DNA from: Winogradskya consettensis
GTDB lineage: Bacteria; Actinomycetota; Actinomycetes; Mycobacteriales; Micromonosporaceae
Length of the DNA: 64,000 nt
NCBI RefSeq assembly: GCF_018332715.1
Contig: NZ_BOQP01000008.1
Span: 434,001-498,000 of the forward strand
Reading direction: 5' to 3'
Below are positions 52,482 to 61,892 of this stretch, piece after piece. Numbering within the stretch: the first letter of the stretch is position 1; each line of letters opens with the position of its first letter. Below the pieces are notes generated by a model. That model saw nothing but the letters and a program-made list of their open reading frames with translations, was not told the DNA's origin and ran no database searches. Position numbers and translations under genes: made by a program.

Positions 52482-53737
52482 CGGGTGGACTCCAGGGTGC
52501 GCGAGTCGAACGGGTTCTCCTCGGCCGGGGCGGTGGGGTCACCGGGACGCCAGCCGCGGCGGCGGCCCTTGCGGATCGCGGCGGCGACCAGGACGACCAG
52601 GACGACGACACCGGCGCCGATCGCCGCGAACAGCAGGGCCCGGTCCTGGGCGTCGGCGCGGCGCTGTGCCAGGGCCAGCGCGGCCGGGTCCTGAATGATC
52701 ATGACCTTGGCCGGTGGGGTGGGCGGGGTGTCCGGGCCGAGGGTCTCGGTCAGCGCGCGGTACGGGTTGAGGATGCCGGCGCCGTACTCGTCACTTTTCG
52801 CGCCGCCGGGGGCCGCGTCGGCGGTGGCCAGGATGCGCCGGGAGATCTGCGCCGGGCTCAGCGTCGGGAAACGCTGCTTGACCAGGGCCGCGGTCGCCGA
52901 GACGTACGGGGTGGCGAAGCTGGTCCCGCTGTCGGAACGCTGCCCGGTGCGGGGGGTGGCGACGGTGACGTCGCGGCCGGGGGCCATGACGTCGACATAG
53001 ATGCCGTGCTGGGAGAAGTCGCTCTTCACGCCGGTCGCGTCGATCGAGCCGACACCGATGACGCCGGGCAGCTTGGCGGGATAAGGGTCGGGGTTGCCGT
53101 CGGTGGCGTGGTTACCGACCGCGGCGACCACGACGACGCCCTGCGCGATGACGTCTCTCACCGCGGCGATGACCGCGTCGCTCTCCCCGGTCATGACCAG
53201 GGACATGTTGATGACGTCGGCGTTGCCACCGGACGGGCTGGCCGCCCACCGGATGGCCTGGGCGAACACCGCGGGGCTGGCCGGTTCGCCGCTGGTGCCG
53301 CCGTTCGCGGTGTCGGTCTGCTCGCTGACGCGCACCGGGACGATGGTGGCGTCCGGGGCGAGACCGCGCAGGCCCGCCGCGGCGCTGGGTTTCGCGGCGA
53401 TGATGCTCGCCACTTCCGTGCCGTGCCCGATGCAGTCCTGCCGGGCGTCGCTGTTGTTGTGCAGGAAGTCCTTGCCCCGGTCGACCTGACCGTCGAGCTG
53501 CGGGTTGCTGTCGTCGACGCCGGAGTCGAGCACGGCGACGCGGATGCCCCTGCCGGTGGCGAACGGCGCGAGCCGGTCCGGGGCGAACAGCGCGGTCTCG
53601 TACGGCACCGCCTTGCTGTTCTGCCCTGCCTGGACCTGCTGCTGGCACACGAACGCTTTCGCCTGTGCCGGTGCGGCCGGGAGCAGCACCCCGGCGACCA
53701 GCGCGGTCACGGCGACCGCTGCCCTGCTCATGACCAT
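52478..53737 (-). CDS. Mycosin-type subtilisin protease (type VII secretion associated)
   Basis: 419 residues. Signal peptide 1-26; catalytic Asp in RVAVLDSGVDDSNPQLDG, His in DCIGHGTEVASIIAA, Ser in SGTSFATPYVSATAALV; near the C-terminus a transmembrane helix (AAIGAGVVVLVVLVAAAI) and a basic tail. This is the MycP layout, in which the protease faces outside. No Esx, EccC or EccD genes are in the window, so the link to a secretion system is by family only. Confidence 0.92.
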   Translation of the reverse strand: MVMSRAAVAVTALVAGVLLPAAPAQAKAFVCQQQVQAGQNSKAVPYETALFAPDRLAPFATGRGIRVAVLDSGVDDSNPQLDGQVDRGKDFLHNNSDARQDCIGHGTEVASIIAAKPSAAAGLRGLAPDATIVPVRVSEQTDTANGGTSGEPASPAVFAQAIRWAASPSGGNADVINMSLVMTGESDAVIAAVRDVIAQGVVVVAAVGNHATDGNPDPYPAKLPGVIGVGSIDATGVKSDFSQHGIYVDVMAPGRDVTVATPRTGQRSDSGTSFATPYVSATAALVKQRFPTLSPAQISRRILATADAAPGGAKSDEYGAGILNPYRALTETLGPDTPPTPPAKVMIIQDPAALALAQRRADAQDRALLFAAIGAGVVVLVVLVAAAIRKGRRRGWRPGDPTAPAEENPFDSRTLESTR

Positions 53738-53844
53738 GTCGAACCCCCGTACAACGACCGGTCTGGATGGTACCGGCGTGGCGGCGGGCGCGGGGACCCG
53801 GTGGTGGTGACCTCCGCCGCGATTGACCGGCTCACCGGGGCACA

Positions 53845-54000
53845 GCTAGGTTGAGGACACCATTTCTGCGGCGTCGTGAGGGAAACCGGTGTGAATCCGG
53901 TGCGGTCGCGCCACTGTGAACGGGCCCTTTCCAACCGGGGTTCGTGAGTCAGGACACTCATGCGTCGCAGGCCTGTCGATCGGGACGCGTCATCCCGCAA
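53845..54000 (+). ncRNA. Cobalamin riboswitch
   Basis: Contains the diagnostic order of the B12 aptamer: GAGGGAAACCGGTGTGAATC (53876 onward), GCGCCACTGTGAAC, and GTGAGTCAGGACACTC near 53946, with a further stem before the cbtB start. It controls cbtB-cbtA, cobalt-uptake genes known to be under B12 riboswitches; binding of adenosylcobalamin should reduce expression. Confidence 0.9.
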
Positions 54001-54017
54001 GGAAGGGTCTAATAGTT

Positions 54018-54221
54018 ATGTCCAAGGTTCAGGCGGTTCGCCCGCTCAACGTTCCGGCGGTCTCCCCCCGGGTGCTGTGGACCGCTGCCGCCGTGGTGGC
54101 CGGTCTGCTCCTGCTCGCCTACCTGGTCGCGTTCGACCAGGGCGCGGTGTCGCAGAGCGGCATGTTCCTGCACGAGCTCATGCACGACGGGCGTCACCTG
54201 CTCGGCGTTCCGTGTCACTGA
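54018..54221 (+). CDS. cbtB: CbtB, small cobalt transporter subunit
   Basis: 67 residues: one transmembrane helix (AAAVVAGLLLLAYLVAFDQG) and a C-terminal histidine-rich tail HELMHDGRHLLGVPCH, the metal-ligand motif that defines CbtB. It acts with CbtA in cobalt import. Directly under the riboswitch; overlaps cbtA by 10 nt. Confidence 0.92.
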   Translation: MSKVQAVRPLNVPAVSPRVLWTAAAVVAGLLLLAYLVAFDQGAVSQSGMFLHELMHDGRHLLGVPCH

Positions 54222-55015
54222 CGGGCCGGGCGGCTGCGCCTACCTACGGCGCCATTCTGCTGCGGGGGTTGCTCGCGGGTCTGATCGCCGGGCTGCTGTC
54301 CGGTGTCTTCGCGTATTCCCTGGGTGAGCCCAAGGTCGACGCGGCGATCGCCATCGAGGAAGCCAACTCCCAGGCCGCGGCGACACCCGCGGCTGACGGG
54401 CACTCCCACGACGAGGAGGAGCCCCTGGTGTCACGCGACGGTCAGAAGGGCGGGCTGTTCCTGGCCACCGCCCTGTACGGCGTCGTGATGGGCGGGCTGC
54501 TCGCCACCGCGTACACCTTGTTGCGCCGCCGGTTGCGGACCTCGGACGACTCCCGGGCCTCGCTCGGGCTGGCCGCCGCGGCGTTCGTCGGCCTGGTGCT
54601 GGTGCCGTTCGTGAAGTATCCGCCGAACCCGCCCGCGGTCGGTGACCCGTCGACGATCAACCAGCGCACGATCAGTTACCTGTCGATCCTGGTGATCGGT
54701 CTCGTGGCGGTCTGGGCCGGTGTCCTCGCGTCGCGGTCGCTGCGCGCCGGGGCACCCGAGTGGCTGCGCCTCGTCGCGGGCCTGGCCGGGTTCCTGGTCG
54801 TCGTGGTGATCGGTTACGTGTTGCTGCCGAACATCGACGAGGTGTCCGAGACGTTCCCGGCGAGCCTGCTGTGGAATTTCCGGATCACGTCGCTGGGCAC
54901 GCAGGCGACGCTGTGGCTGTCGCTGGGGATCGCGTTCACGGCGCTGCTGTCGCGGCTCGGGAAGCGGCGCGAGAGTGTCGCGAGCGCACCCGAAGCGGAG
55001 TCCGTGCCGGTGTGA
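54212..55015 (+). CDS. cbtA: CbtA, cobalt transporter subunit
   Basis: 267 residues from GTG 54212. Five to six transmembrane helices (LLRGLLAGLIAGLLSGVFAY; VAVWAGVLASRSL; LVVVVIGYVLLP), with a hydrophilic His/Glu loop DGHSHDEEE after helix one that may hold Co2+, and PPNPPAVGDPSTINQRT, a family signature. Coupled to cbtB and to the phosphatase-fold gene (GTGA overlap). Confidence 0.92.
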   Translation: MSLTGRAAAPTYGAILLRGLLAGLIAGLLSGVFAYSLGEPKVDAAIAIEEANSQAAATPAADGHSHDEEEPLVSRDGQKGGLFLATALYGVVMGGLLATAYTLLRRRLRTSDDSRASLGLAAAAFVGLVLVPFVKYPPNPPAVGDPSTINQRTISYLSILVIGLVAVWAGVLASRSLRAGAPEWLRLVAGLAGFLVVVVIGYVLLPNIDEVSETFPASLLWNFRITSLGTQATLWLSLGIAFTALLSRLGKRRESVASAPEAESVPV

Positions 55016-55563
55016 GCGGGCTGCGGTTGCTCGCCTGCGCGCCGACGGCGGCCCTACGGGGTGCGCGGTTCGGCGGCGACGAGGATCTCGACGAGGGCGG
55101 CCGCAAGGCCGCCCTCGCTCTGTCCGCGTTCGGCCGCGGCGACATGTGGGTCTGCGCGCCGTCCCGCGCGTCGTGCGAGACGGCGCAGGCCCTGGGTCAC
55201 ACCGCGGCGACCGAGCCGGACCTCGCCGACCCGGACTTCGGCCACTGGAACGGCAAAAGCCTGGACGAGGTAGCGCTCGCCGACCCGGACGCCCTGAAGC
55301 AGTGGCTGACCGACCCGGGTGCGGCCCCGCACGGCGGTGAGTCCCTGGTCCGGATCCGGCAGCGCGTCGGCGAATGGGTCGACTCGATGGCCCGGCACCG
55401 GGTCGTCGCGGTGGCACACCCGATCGTCGTGCGGGCGGCGCTGACCCACGCGCTGGGGCTGCCCGACGAGCGGTTGTGGAGCCTGGACGTGGCGCCGTTG
55501 TCGCTGACCCGGCTGATGTGGCGTTCGGGTCGCTGGAACCTGCACTTCCCCGCCGCTACGTGA
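55012..55563 (+). CDS. Histidine-phosphatase-fold protein lacking the catalytic His
   Basis: 183 residues, third gene of the riboswitch operon. Retains Arg in [13 protein letters not shown], Glu-adjacent [13 protein letters not shown] and the second His in [18 protein letters not shown]. The N-terminal RHG motif is replaced by [16 protein letters not shown], Cys aligning with the phosphohistidine. Family members (CobC-like) remove phosphates in cobalamin synthesis. Here probably a pseudo-enzyme or altered chemistry. Confidence 0.8.
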   Translation: MSGLRLLACAPTAALRGARFGGDEDLDEGGRKAALALSAFGRGDMWVCAPSRASCETAQALGHTAATEPDLADPDFGHWNGKSLDEVALADPDALKQWLTDPGAAPHGGESLVRIRQRVGEWVDSMARHRVVAVAHPIVVRAALTHALGLPDERLWSLDVAPLSLTRLMWRSGRWNLHFPAAT

Positions 55564-56554
55564 GTGTCTCCCGTGCCCAGGCCGCCACGGCTTCGAGCAC
55601 GGGGGCACGACCGGCGAAGATCGCTTCGGTGTCGCGGCTGTCGTAGGAGCCTCTGCGGGGTGCCGCGGTGAGGGCGCCCAGCATCCGGGGCGCGAGCCAG
55701 TAGTACTTCGCCGCCCCGGTGGCCTTGATGGCCCGGTCGATCAGGGCGGCGTCCACGCCGGCCAGGCCGCGGCGGTATCCGTCGCCGACCGCGGCGGTCA
55801 CGTCGCCGATCAGGGTGATGTCGATGAGCCCGTCGAAGAACGTGTCCAGGGTCAGGTTCGCGACGTCCTCCCCGATCGCGCCCGGCCCGACGAACGCCCA
55901 GTCCAGCAGCACCGGCCCGCCGTCCGTGACGATCAGGTTCATGGGCCACAGGTCGTGGTGGCACAACGTACGCGGCAACCGGTCCGCGGCCGCGAGCACG
56001 TCACGGCGGCGTTCCCACAACGTCCGCAGCTCCGCCCGCAGCGCCGGTGACCACGCCGCCGCGGCGATCGGGTGGTCCCAGTCGAGGTCGACGGCAAGCG
56101 ACTGCGAGGTCGTGTAGTCGCGCAGGAAGTCACGGGCCAGCCAGGGCTGCGCCAGGGGTCTGCCCAGCCAGCGGGCCTGCGCGACGCCGATGCGGTAGGC
56201 GACGTCGCCGAGCTCGGCACTGCCGCACGCCGTTCCGGGGGTTCCCGCGACGTCTTCGAGCCACAGCTCGACCGATCCGTCGGCACGCTGCGCGGTGTCC
56301 AGCAGCCGCGGGGCGCGCACGCCGGCATCGGCGAAGGCAGCGCCGGCCAGACCCGATTGGTACGCGAGGAGCTCGCGCCGCCAGTAGTTCCAGTGCCCGG
56401 GCTCGTCGGAGGCCTGGAAGTGCGCGACCGCATCGGGACGCCCCGGGGTGGCGACCTTCAGCACCCTGCTGACGCCGTCGTCACCACGCACCCGCCAGAT
56501 CCCGCCGGTCGCCCCGTTCATGGTGTTGTGCTGCAATTCCTCGCTCGTCGTCAC
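55556..56554 (-). CDS. Aminoglycoside phosphotransferase-fold protein
   Basis: 332 residues from GTG 56554. Nucleotide loop [20 protein letters not shown], catalytic loop [14 protein letters not shown] (HxDxxxxN, near 220) and metal Asp in [23 protein letters not shown]/ChoK fold; substrate unknown. It converges with the phosphatase-fold gene (8-bp overlap) and overlaps the upstream hypothetical by 4 nt. Confidence 0.88.
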   Translation of the reverse strand: MTTSEELQHNTMNGATGGIWRVRGDDGVSRVLKVATPGRPDAVAHFQASDEPGHWNYWRRELLAYQSGLAGAAFADAGVRAPRLLDTAQRADGSVELWLEDVAGTPGTACGSAELGDVAYRIGVAQARWLGRPLAQPWLARDFLRDYTTSQSLAVDLDWDHPIAAAAWSPALRAELRTLWERRRDVLAAADRLPRTLCHHDLWPMNLIVTDGGPVLLDWAFVGPGAIGEDVANLTLDTFFDGLIDITLIGDVTAAVGDGYRRGLAGVDAALIDRAIKATGAAKYYWLAPRMLGALTAAPRRGSYDSRDTEAIFAGRAPVLEAVAAWARETLT

Positions 56555-57159
56555 GTGCTCGTTTCTACCGCACCCCTGTCGGTGTCGTGTTCGGTGATCA
56601 GCGCGGGGAACCAGGTGGTGTCGTCCTGGTCGGTGCTGAGCAGCTCGACGACCTGCTGCGCGTCGTGCAGTGTGGTCAGCAGGCCGGCCTTTCCCGGCCG
56701 GATCCCGCGCTCGTCGTATCCCTCGGTGCCGTGACAGAGCCAGCTGTGGAAACGGCCGACGTCGAAGCCGAGCACCTCGAACCCGAGAACAATGCCGGGT
56801 GGGGTGGGTGCGGGCTGGGCGAGGTGCAGCCGGACCGGATGGGGGAGGTCGTCGATCCACTGCTCCATCAGGGCCGTCAGTTCGGTGACCTGTGCCGGCG
56901 CGACGCTCATGCTCAGGACGTGCGCGGGGTGCGGTACGCGGCGGACGGCGTCGGTCGCATGCCGCAGGGACAGCTGCCAGGGTTCGAAGAGCGGTTGCTG
57001 CCATTCCTCGAACTCCGGGCCGGTCGGGAGGAAGTCCGTGAGGCAGTCGCTGACGGTGGCAATCGCGCGGGGCAGGCCGGCGGTCCAGTCCGCCACCGGC
57101 GGCACCCAGCGGGGTCCGGCCACGAATCCGGCCAGGACGAACGTCTCGGGATCGGTCAC
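56551..57159 (-). CDS. Hypothetical protein coupled to the phosphotransferase
   Basis: 202 residues of no known family. [18 protein letters not shown] and [20 protein letters not shown] are distinctive, ending in a disordered acidic stretch. Stop overlaps the phosphotransferase GTG by 4 nt. Confidence 0.75.
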   Translation of the reverse strand: MTDPETFVLAGFVAGPRWVPPVADWTAGLPRAIATVSDCLTDFLPTGPEFEEWQQPLFEPWQLSLRHATDAVRRVPHPAHVLSMSVAPAQVTELTALMEQWIDDLPHPVRLHLAQPAPTPPGIVLGFEVLGFDVGRFHSWLCHGTEGYDERGIRPGKAGLLTTLHDAQQVVELLSTDQDDTTWFPALITEHDTDRGAVETST

Positions 57160-57189
57160 CGCTCCATCATCGGGGGTGATCCCCTGCTG

Positions 57190-57205
57190 GACAAATTATT
57201 TTGTC
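57190..57205. promoter_or_regulatory. Palindromic operator upstream of ArsR gene
   Basis: GACAAA-TTAT-TTTGTC: perfect 6-bp arms around a 4-bp centre, 17 bp before ATG 57223. AT-rich in a GC-rich setting and in operator position for an autoregulated ArsR-like repressor. Confidence 0.65.
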
Positions 57206-57222
57206 GGTGGGAGGGTGGCGGC

Positions 57223-57831
57223 ATGGATGACGTGGCGGTGATCGAGGACGCGGCGGCGGCGGAGGTCAGTCTGGATCCGATCCGGTCGCGGTTGCTGGCG
57301 GCGCTGGCCGAGCCGGCGTCGGCGGCGATGCTCGCCGCGCGGGTGGGGCTGCCGCGGCAGAAGGTGAACTATCACCTGCGGACGCTGGAGCAGCACGGGC
57401 TGATCGAGCTGGTCGAGCAGCGCCGCAAGGGCAACATGACCGAGCGGATGATGCGGGCGACCGCGTCCAGTTACGTCATCTCCCCCAGCGCGATGGCGGC
57501 CGTCGCCCCGGACACGTCCCGTGCGCCGGACCGGTTGTCGGCGCGGTGGCTGCTGGCGGTCGCGGCCCGGCTGGTCCGTGATGTCGGGGAGCTGATCACC
57601 GGGTCGGTGCGGGCGGACAAGCGGGTCGCCACGTTCGCGATCGACGGGGAGGTCACGTTCGCGACCGCGGCGGCGCGGGCCGCATTCGCCGAGGAGCTGA
57701 CGGCGGCGGTCACGCACCTGGTCGGGCGGTATCACGACGACAGCACGCCGGGCGGCCGCAACCACCGCATCGTCGTCGCCGTCCACCCCAGCGTGACCAG
57801 GCCCGGTGCCGGCGTCGAGCGGGAGGGCTGA
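57223..57831 (+). CDS. ArsR-like helix-turn-helix regulator
   Basis: 202 residues. Winged helix: DPIRSRLLAALAEPASAAML, AARVGLPRQKVNYHLRTLE, wing EQRRKGNMTERMM. The long C-terminal part (about 95-200) has no metal-binding Cys, so it is not a metal sensor. It lies 3 bp before an SRPBCC gene, a common ArsR-AHSA1 pair in actinobacteria. Confidence 0.88.
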   Translation: MDDVAVIEDAAAAEVSLDPIRSRLLAALAEPASAAMLAARVGLPRQKVNYHLRTLEQHGLIELVEQRRKGNMTERMMRATASSYVISPSAMAAVAPDTSRAPDRLSARWLLAVAARLVRDVGELITGSVRADKRVATFAIDGEVTFATAAARAAFAEELTAAVTHLVGRYHDDSTPGGRNHRIVVAVHPSVTRPGAGVEREG

Positions 57832-57834
57832 GCG

Positions 57835-58170
57835 GTGGGAAAAGAGTTCGAGACGGCGTTCGAGGCGCAGGTGCCGGCGGATCCGGAGCAGGTGTGGGCG
57901 GCGATCGCGACGGGTCCGGGGATCAGCAGCTGGTTCGTGGGGCGCACGGAGGTCGACGGGGACACCGTGCGGACCTCATTCGGCGACGACTGGATGCCCG
58001 CGGGGACGGTCACTGCCGTGGAGGCGGGGCGGCGGTTCGCTTACGGGAGTGCCCCCGGCCCGGACGGCCGCTGTGTCGCGTACGAATATCTGGTCGAGGG
58101 TGTTGATCGTGGCTCGACCGTCGTGCGGGCCGTGACCAGCGGGTTCTGCGGGGGATGCACGGCGCGATGA
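57835..58170 (+). CDS. SRPBCC/AHSA1-like protein, C-terminally shortened
   Basis: 111 residues from GTG 57835. The first ~100 (FETAFEAQVPADPEQVWAAI, GISSWFVGRTEVDG, PAGTVTAVEAGRRFAY) are the AHSA1 fold. Usual partners of ArsR genes have 140-250 residues; here the sequence ends CGGCTAR just after TSGF, where family members continue (GDDW...). Probably a truncation by deletion. Confidence 0.75.
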   Translation: MGKEFETAFEAQVPADPEQVWAAIATGPGISSWFVGRTEVDGDTVRTSFGDDWMPAGTVTAVEAGRRFAYGSAPGPDGRCVAYEYLVEGVDRGSTVVRAVTSGFCGGCTAR

Positions 58171-58240
58171 TCGCGAGTCATGCCGCGTTCGGGATCGTTG
58201 ATCGTGATCGTTGGCGGCTTCTACTGGAGAAGAGTGGTTC

Positions 58241-59029
58241 ATGAGTACGGTGACGTCGGCTGACGGGACGCGGATCGGGTTCGAGACGTCCGGGTCGGGG
58301 CCCGCGGTGATTCTGGTCGACGGGGCGATGACGCATCGCGGGTTCGGGCCCTCCGGTGACCTGGCGGTGGCGCTGTCGGATGCGTTCACCGTCTACCGCT
58401 ACGACCGGCGCGGGCGGGGCGAGAGCGGGGACACGGCGCCGTACGAGCCGCGGCGGGAGGTCGAGGATCTGGCCGCGCTGCTGCAGGCGGCCGGTGGGTC
58501 CGCGGCGCTGGTGGGGGTGTCGTCCGGGGCGGTGCTGGCCGCCGACGCCGCGAACGCGCTGCCCGGGGTGACGAAGCTGGCGCTGTACGAGCCGCCTTTC
58601 ATCGTCGACGGCACCCACGCGCCGCGCCCGGACGCGTTCCTGCCGGAGATGGAGGCGCTGGTCGCGGCCGGGGACACCGGCGGGGCGGTGAAGAAGTTCC
58701 TGCGCAGTGTCGGCATGCCCGGTTTCGCGGTGACGATCATGTCGGTCCTGCCGCCGTTCCGGAAGATGCGGGCCACGGCGCCGACCCTCCCGTACGACCT
58801 GCGGGTCCTCGGCGACACCGGGCGCGGGCAGCCGCTGGACCCGTCGCGGTGGGCTCGCGTCACGGCCCCGGCGCTGGTTCTGGACGGCGGGAAGAGCCCT
58901 CAGTACATGCGTAACGCCGCGGCGGCGCTGAGCGCGGCGTTGCCAGGCGCGCAGTACCGGACGCTGCCCGGGCAGACCCACATCGTGAAGGCTTCGGTGC
59001 TCGCGCCGGCGGTGAAGGAGTTCCTCTAA
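58241..59029 (+). CDS. Alpha/beta hydrolase
   Basis: 262 residues. RYDRRGRGESGDTAPY, nucleophile elbow VGVSSGAVLAADAA (Ser near 87), Asp in LVLDGGKSPQY-region and His in LPGQTHIVKASVL. HG oxyanion motif is replaced by VDGAMTHRGFGP, a known subgroup of small esterases near ArsR/SRPBCC genes. It may be cotranscribed with them. Confidence 0.88.
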   Translation: MSTVTSADGTRIGFETSGSGPAVILVDGAMTHRGFGPSGDLAVALSDAFTVYRYDRRGRGESGDTAPYEPRREVEDLAALLQAAGGSAALVGVSSGAVLAADAANALPGVTKLALYEPPFIVDGTHAPRPDAFLPEMEALVAAGDTGGAVKKFLRSVGMPGFAVTIMSVLPPFRKMRATAPTLPYDLRVLGDTGRGQPLDPSRWARVTAPALVLDGGKSPQYMRNAAAALSAALPGAQYRTLPGQTHIVKASVLAPAVKEFL

Positions 59030-59061
59030 GCGCATCGCGGGTTGCGGCCGATCAGGTCTGT

Positions 59062-61785
59062 GTGGCGCAGCAGTGGGCACTGGTCGGCAACATCGTCATC
59101 GCGTGCGCGTACGCCGCGATCACCGTTGCGATCGTGGTGCCGGTGGTGCGCGCGGGACAGTTGCGCACGAACCGGCTCGCGGTCGCCACCGCGATGATCT
59201 TCTTCAGCTGCGCCGTCGGGCACGCGCTGCATGCGGCGATGTACTGGCAGGCGGCGTGGGCGTCGTCGGCGACCATGGCGGGGATGCATCAGAGCTGGTC
59301 GTTGTGGCCGACCGCGGCGTGGGACGTGCTGACCGCGGCGGTCGGGGTCTACTACTGGACGCTGCGCCGCGGCTACGGGGTGCTGCTCGCCGGGCGCGGG
59401 GCGTTGTTCGAGGAGCCGCACGAGCAGCAGCGCCGGCACGCCATCGAGATGCGCGAACAGGTCGCGGTGGGCCGCGCGCAGGCCGAGGCGGAACGCGACG
59501 CGCAGACCGCGATGCTGCTCGCGGTGATCACGAACAGTCAGTCGGCGATCTACGTGAAGGACCTCGACGGGCGGTACCTGCTCGCGAACGAGACGTTCCA
59601 GAAGGCGTTCGGGCTCAGCGAGGCGCAGATCCTCGGGCGTACCGATCATGATCTGGATCCGGAACTGGCCCCGGTCTGGCAGGCCAACGACAAGCTCGCC
59701 CTGGCCGGGGCGGTCCACATGGAGGAGTTCCAGGAGTCGGCCACCGGGGAGCGGCGGTTGTTCGAGTCGAACAAGTTCCCGCTGTTCGACCCGTTCGGTG
59801 AGTTGTACGGGATCTGCGGGGTGTCGCTGGACGTGACCGATCTGCGCAAGGCGACGCAGAACGCCGAGCTGGCCCGGGACGAGGCCGTCGAGCAGTCGAA
59901 GATCAAGACGGAGTTCCTGGCGACGATGAGCCACGAGATCCGTACGCCTATGAACGGGGTCCTGGGTCTCGCGTCGCTGCTGATGGGCACCGACCTGGAC
60001 CCGGCGCAGCGCCGGTACGCCGCGGGGATCCACTCGGCGGGCAACGCGCTGCTCGGCGTCATCAACGACATCCTCGACTTCTCCAAGATCGAGGCCGGCA
60101 AGGTGGTCCTCGACCCGGACGACTTCGACCTGGGCGCGTTGCTCGCGGAGACGGCCGCGCTGGTCGCCCCGACGGCGGAGGACAAGGGCCTGACGGTGGT
60201 CACCCGCCGCGGCCCGGGTCTTCCCCGCACCGTACGCGGTGACGGCGGCCGGGTCCGGCAGGTGCTGATCAATCTGGCGGGCAACGCGGTGAAGTTCACC
60301 GGCAAGGGCAGCGTCACGGTCCGCGCGGATCTGGTGTCGTCGTCGGCGGACGGGCCGGTGGTGCGGTTCGAGGTCACCGACACCGGCATCGGGATCACGG
60401 CGTCGGACGCGGCCCGGCTGTTCGAGCCGTTCACGCAGGCCGACGCGTCGACGACCCGCACGTACGGTGGCACCGGGCTTGGCCTGGCGATCAGCAAGCA
60501 GCTCACCGAGGCCATGGGCGGCACGATCGGGGTCGACAGCGAACCGGGTCAGGGTTCCACGTTCTGGTGCTCGATCCCGTTCGAACCGGCGACCAGTGAT
60601 GTCGTCGCGGCCGCACCGGACAACGCGGGTCTGCGTGTTCTGGTGGTCGGCACCGGCCCGGACCGCCCGGCTCTGGAGGCCGACCTGCGGCGCTGGCATC
60701 TGAAGGTCACCGCGGCGGACACCGGCCCGGCGGCGATGCACGCACTGCGCGACGCCGCCGAGCACGGCCGCCCGTTCGACGTGCTGCTGCTCGACGCGGA
60801 CGCCGGCGACGTCGACACCGCCGGGCTGACCCGGGTCGTCGCCGCGGACCCGGCCATCCCGGCCGCGCACGTGATCGTTCTCGGCGCGGCTCCACCGGTG
60901 GATGCCCCCGAGGGGGGCGGTGCCACGTATCTGCCGAAACCCGTGCACCGTTCCGACCTGTACGACGTGCTCGCGCAGTGCCCGGCGGTGCCCGTACCCG
61001 CCGCCGCTGCCCGGCGGATCCTGGGCACGGTGCTGCTGGTCGAGGACAACGACATCAACCAGATGGTCGCCGTGGGGGTCCTGACGACGCTCGGCTACGA
61101 GGTCGACGTGGCCGGTGACGGCATCCGCGCGCTCGAGATGGCCGCCGCCCGGCACTACGACGCGATCCTGATGGACTGCCGGATGCCCCGCATGGACGGT
61201 TTCACCGCCACCGCGCAGTTGCGCCGCCGCGAGGCCGAGGGCGGGTCCCGTACCCCCATCATCGCGATGACGGCCAGCGCCCTGGTCGCCGACCGGGAAC
61301 GCTGCCTGGCCGCCGGCATGGACGACTACCTGTCGAAACCGGTCAACCCGAACGAGCTCGGTCACGCCCTGGAACGCTGGATCCAGGGCACCCCGGCCGT
61401 CCCGGTCCTGCCCGCCGCCACCGTCGGGCACGCCGACGACCCGGTCGGTCGCCGCCTCGACGAACTCGCCGGCGACCACACCGACCCCGAGATGGCCCTG
61501 GTCGACCGGCTCGTCCAGTCGTTCCTGCGGCGCGCCCCCGCCCATCTGACGGTCCTGCGCTCCGCCCTGGCCTCCGGCGACGTGACGACCTTCGAGGAGG
61601 AGGCCCACACGTTCAAGGGCGCCGCCGGCAACATCGGCGCGACCGTGGTCGCCGACATCTGCGACGGCCTGGAGGAAACCGCCCGCGCCGGCAGCCTCCC
61701 GGGCTCCCTCGACGGTGACCTGCTGCGCCTGGAGGAAGAACTGCGCTGGGTCGAGCGCCGTTTGCACCTGGTCCTCGCGCAGTGA
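59062..61785 (+). CDS. Hybrid sensor histidine kinase with two receivers and HPt
   Basis: 907 residues. Three to four membrane helices (about 5-110), a coiled linker, PAS domain (about 140-265: AIYVKDLDGRYLLANETFQK), HisKA with MSHEIRTPMNGVLGLA (His near 293), HATPase (DFSKIEAGKV, then TGTGLGLAISKQL-type GTGLGLAISKQ), a degenerate receiver (about 512-635), a full receiver (VLLVEDNDINQMVAVGV; Asp in ILMDCRMPRMDG; KPVNP) and a C-terminal HPt (EEEAHTFKGAAGNIGA). A complete phosphorelay in one chain. Confidence 0.93.
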   Translation: MAQQWALVGNIVIACAYAAITVAIVVPVVRAGQLRTNRLAVATAMIFFSCAVGHALHAAMYWQAAWASSATMAGMHQSWSLWPTAAWDVLTAAVGVYYWTLRRGYGVLLAGRGALFEEPHEQQRRHAIEMREQVAVGRAQAEAERDAQTAMLLAVITNSQSAIYVKDLDGRYLLANETFQKAFGLSEAQILGRTDHDLDPELAPVWQANDKLALAGAVHMEEFQESATGERRLFESNKFPLFDPFGELYGICGVSLDVTDLRKATQNAELARDEAVEQSKIKTEFLATMSHEIRTPMNGVLGLASLLMGTDLDPAQRRYAAGIHSAGNALLGVINDILDFSKIEAGKVVLDPDDFDLGALLAETAALVAPTAEDKGLTVVTRRGPGLPRTVRGDGGRVRQVLINLAGNAVKFTGKGSVTVRADLVSSSADGPVVRFEVTDTGIGITASDAARLFEPFTQADASTTRTYGGTGLGLAISKQLTEAMGGTIGVDSEPGQGSTFWCSIPFEPATSDVVAAAPDNAGLRVLVVGTGPDRPALEADLRRWHLKVTAADTGPAAMHALRDAAEHGRPFDVLLLDADAGDVDTAGLTRVVAADPAIPAAHVIVLGAAPPVDAPEGGGATYLPKPVHRSDLYDVLAQCPAVPVPAAAARRILGTVLLVEDNDINQMVAVGVLTTLGYEVDVAGDGIRALEMAAARHYDAILMDCRMPRMDGFTATAQLRRREAEGGSRTPIIAMTASALVADRERCLAAGMDDYLSKPVNPNELGHALERWIQGTPAVPVLPAATVGHADDPVGRRLDELAGDHTDPEMALVDRLVQSFLRRAPAHLTVLRSALASGDVTTFEEEAHTFKGAAGNIGATVVADICDGLEETARAGSLPGSLDGDLLRLEEELRWVERRLHLVLAQ

Positions 61786-61892
61786 CTCAGCGGGCGGTCA
61801 CCCGTCATGGACGTCAGTCCATTGGGGGGCTTGCGTTGTGCGGCGGGTTGCGGCGCGGAAGTGTCGGTGGGTGGGGTTAGGGTCGGGTCGCT

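Noticed and set aside
59026..61767. 913-residue open frame antisense to the hybrid histidine kinase
   Set aside because: It is the shadow of a high-GC gene: no domain motif, Arg/Gly/Asp-rich composition, and the opposite strand has a complete HisKA-receiver-HPt protein.
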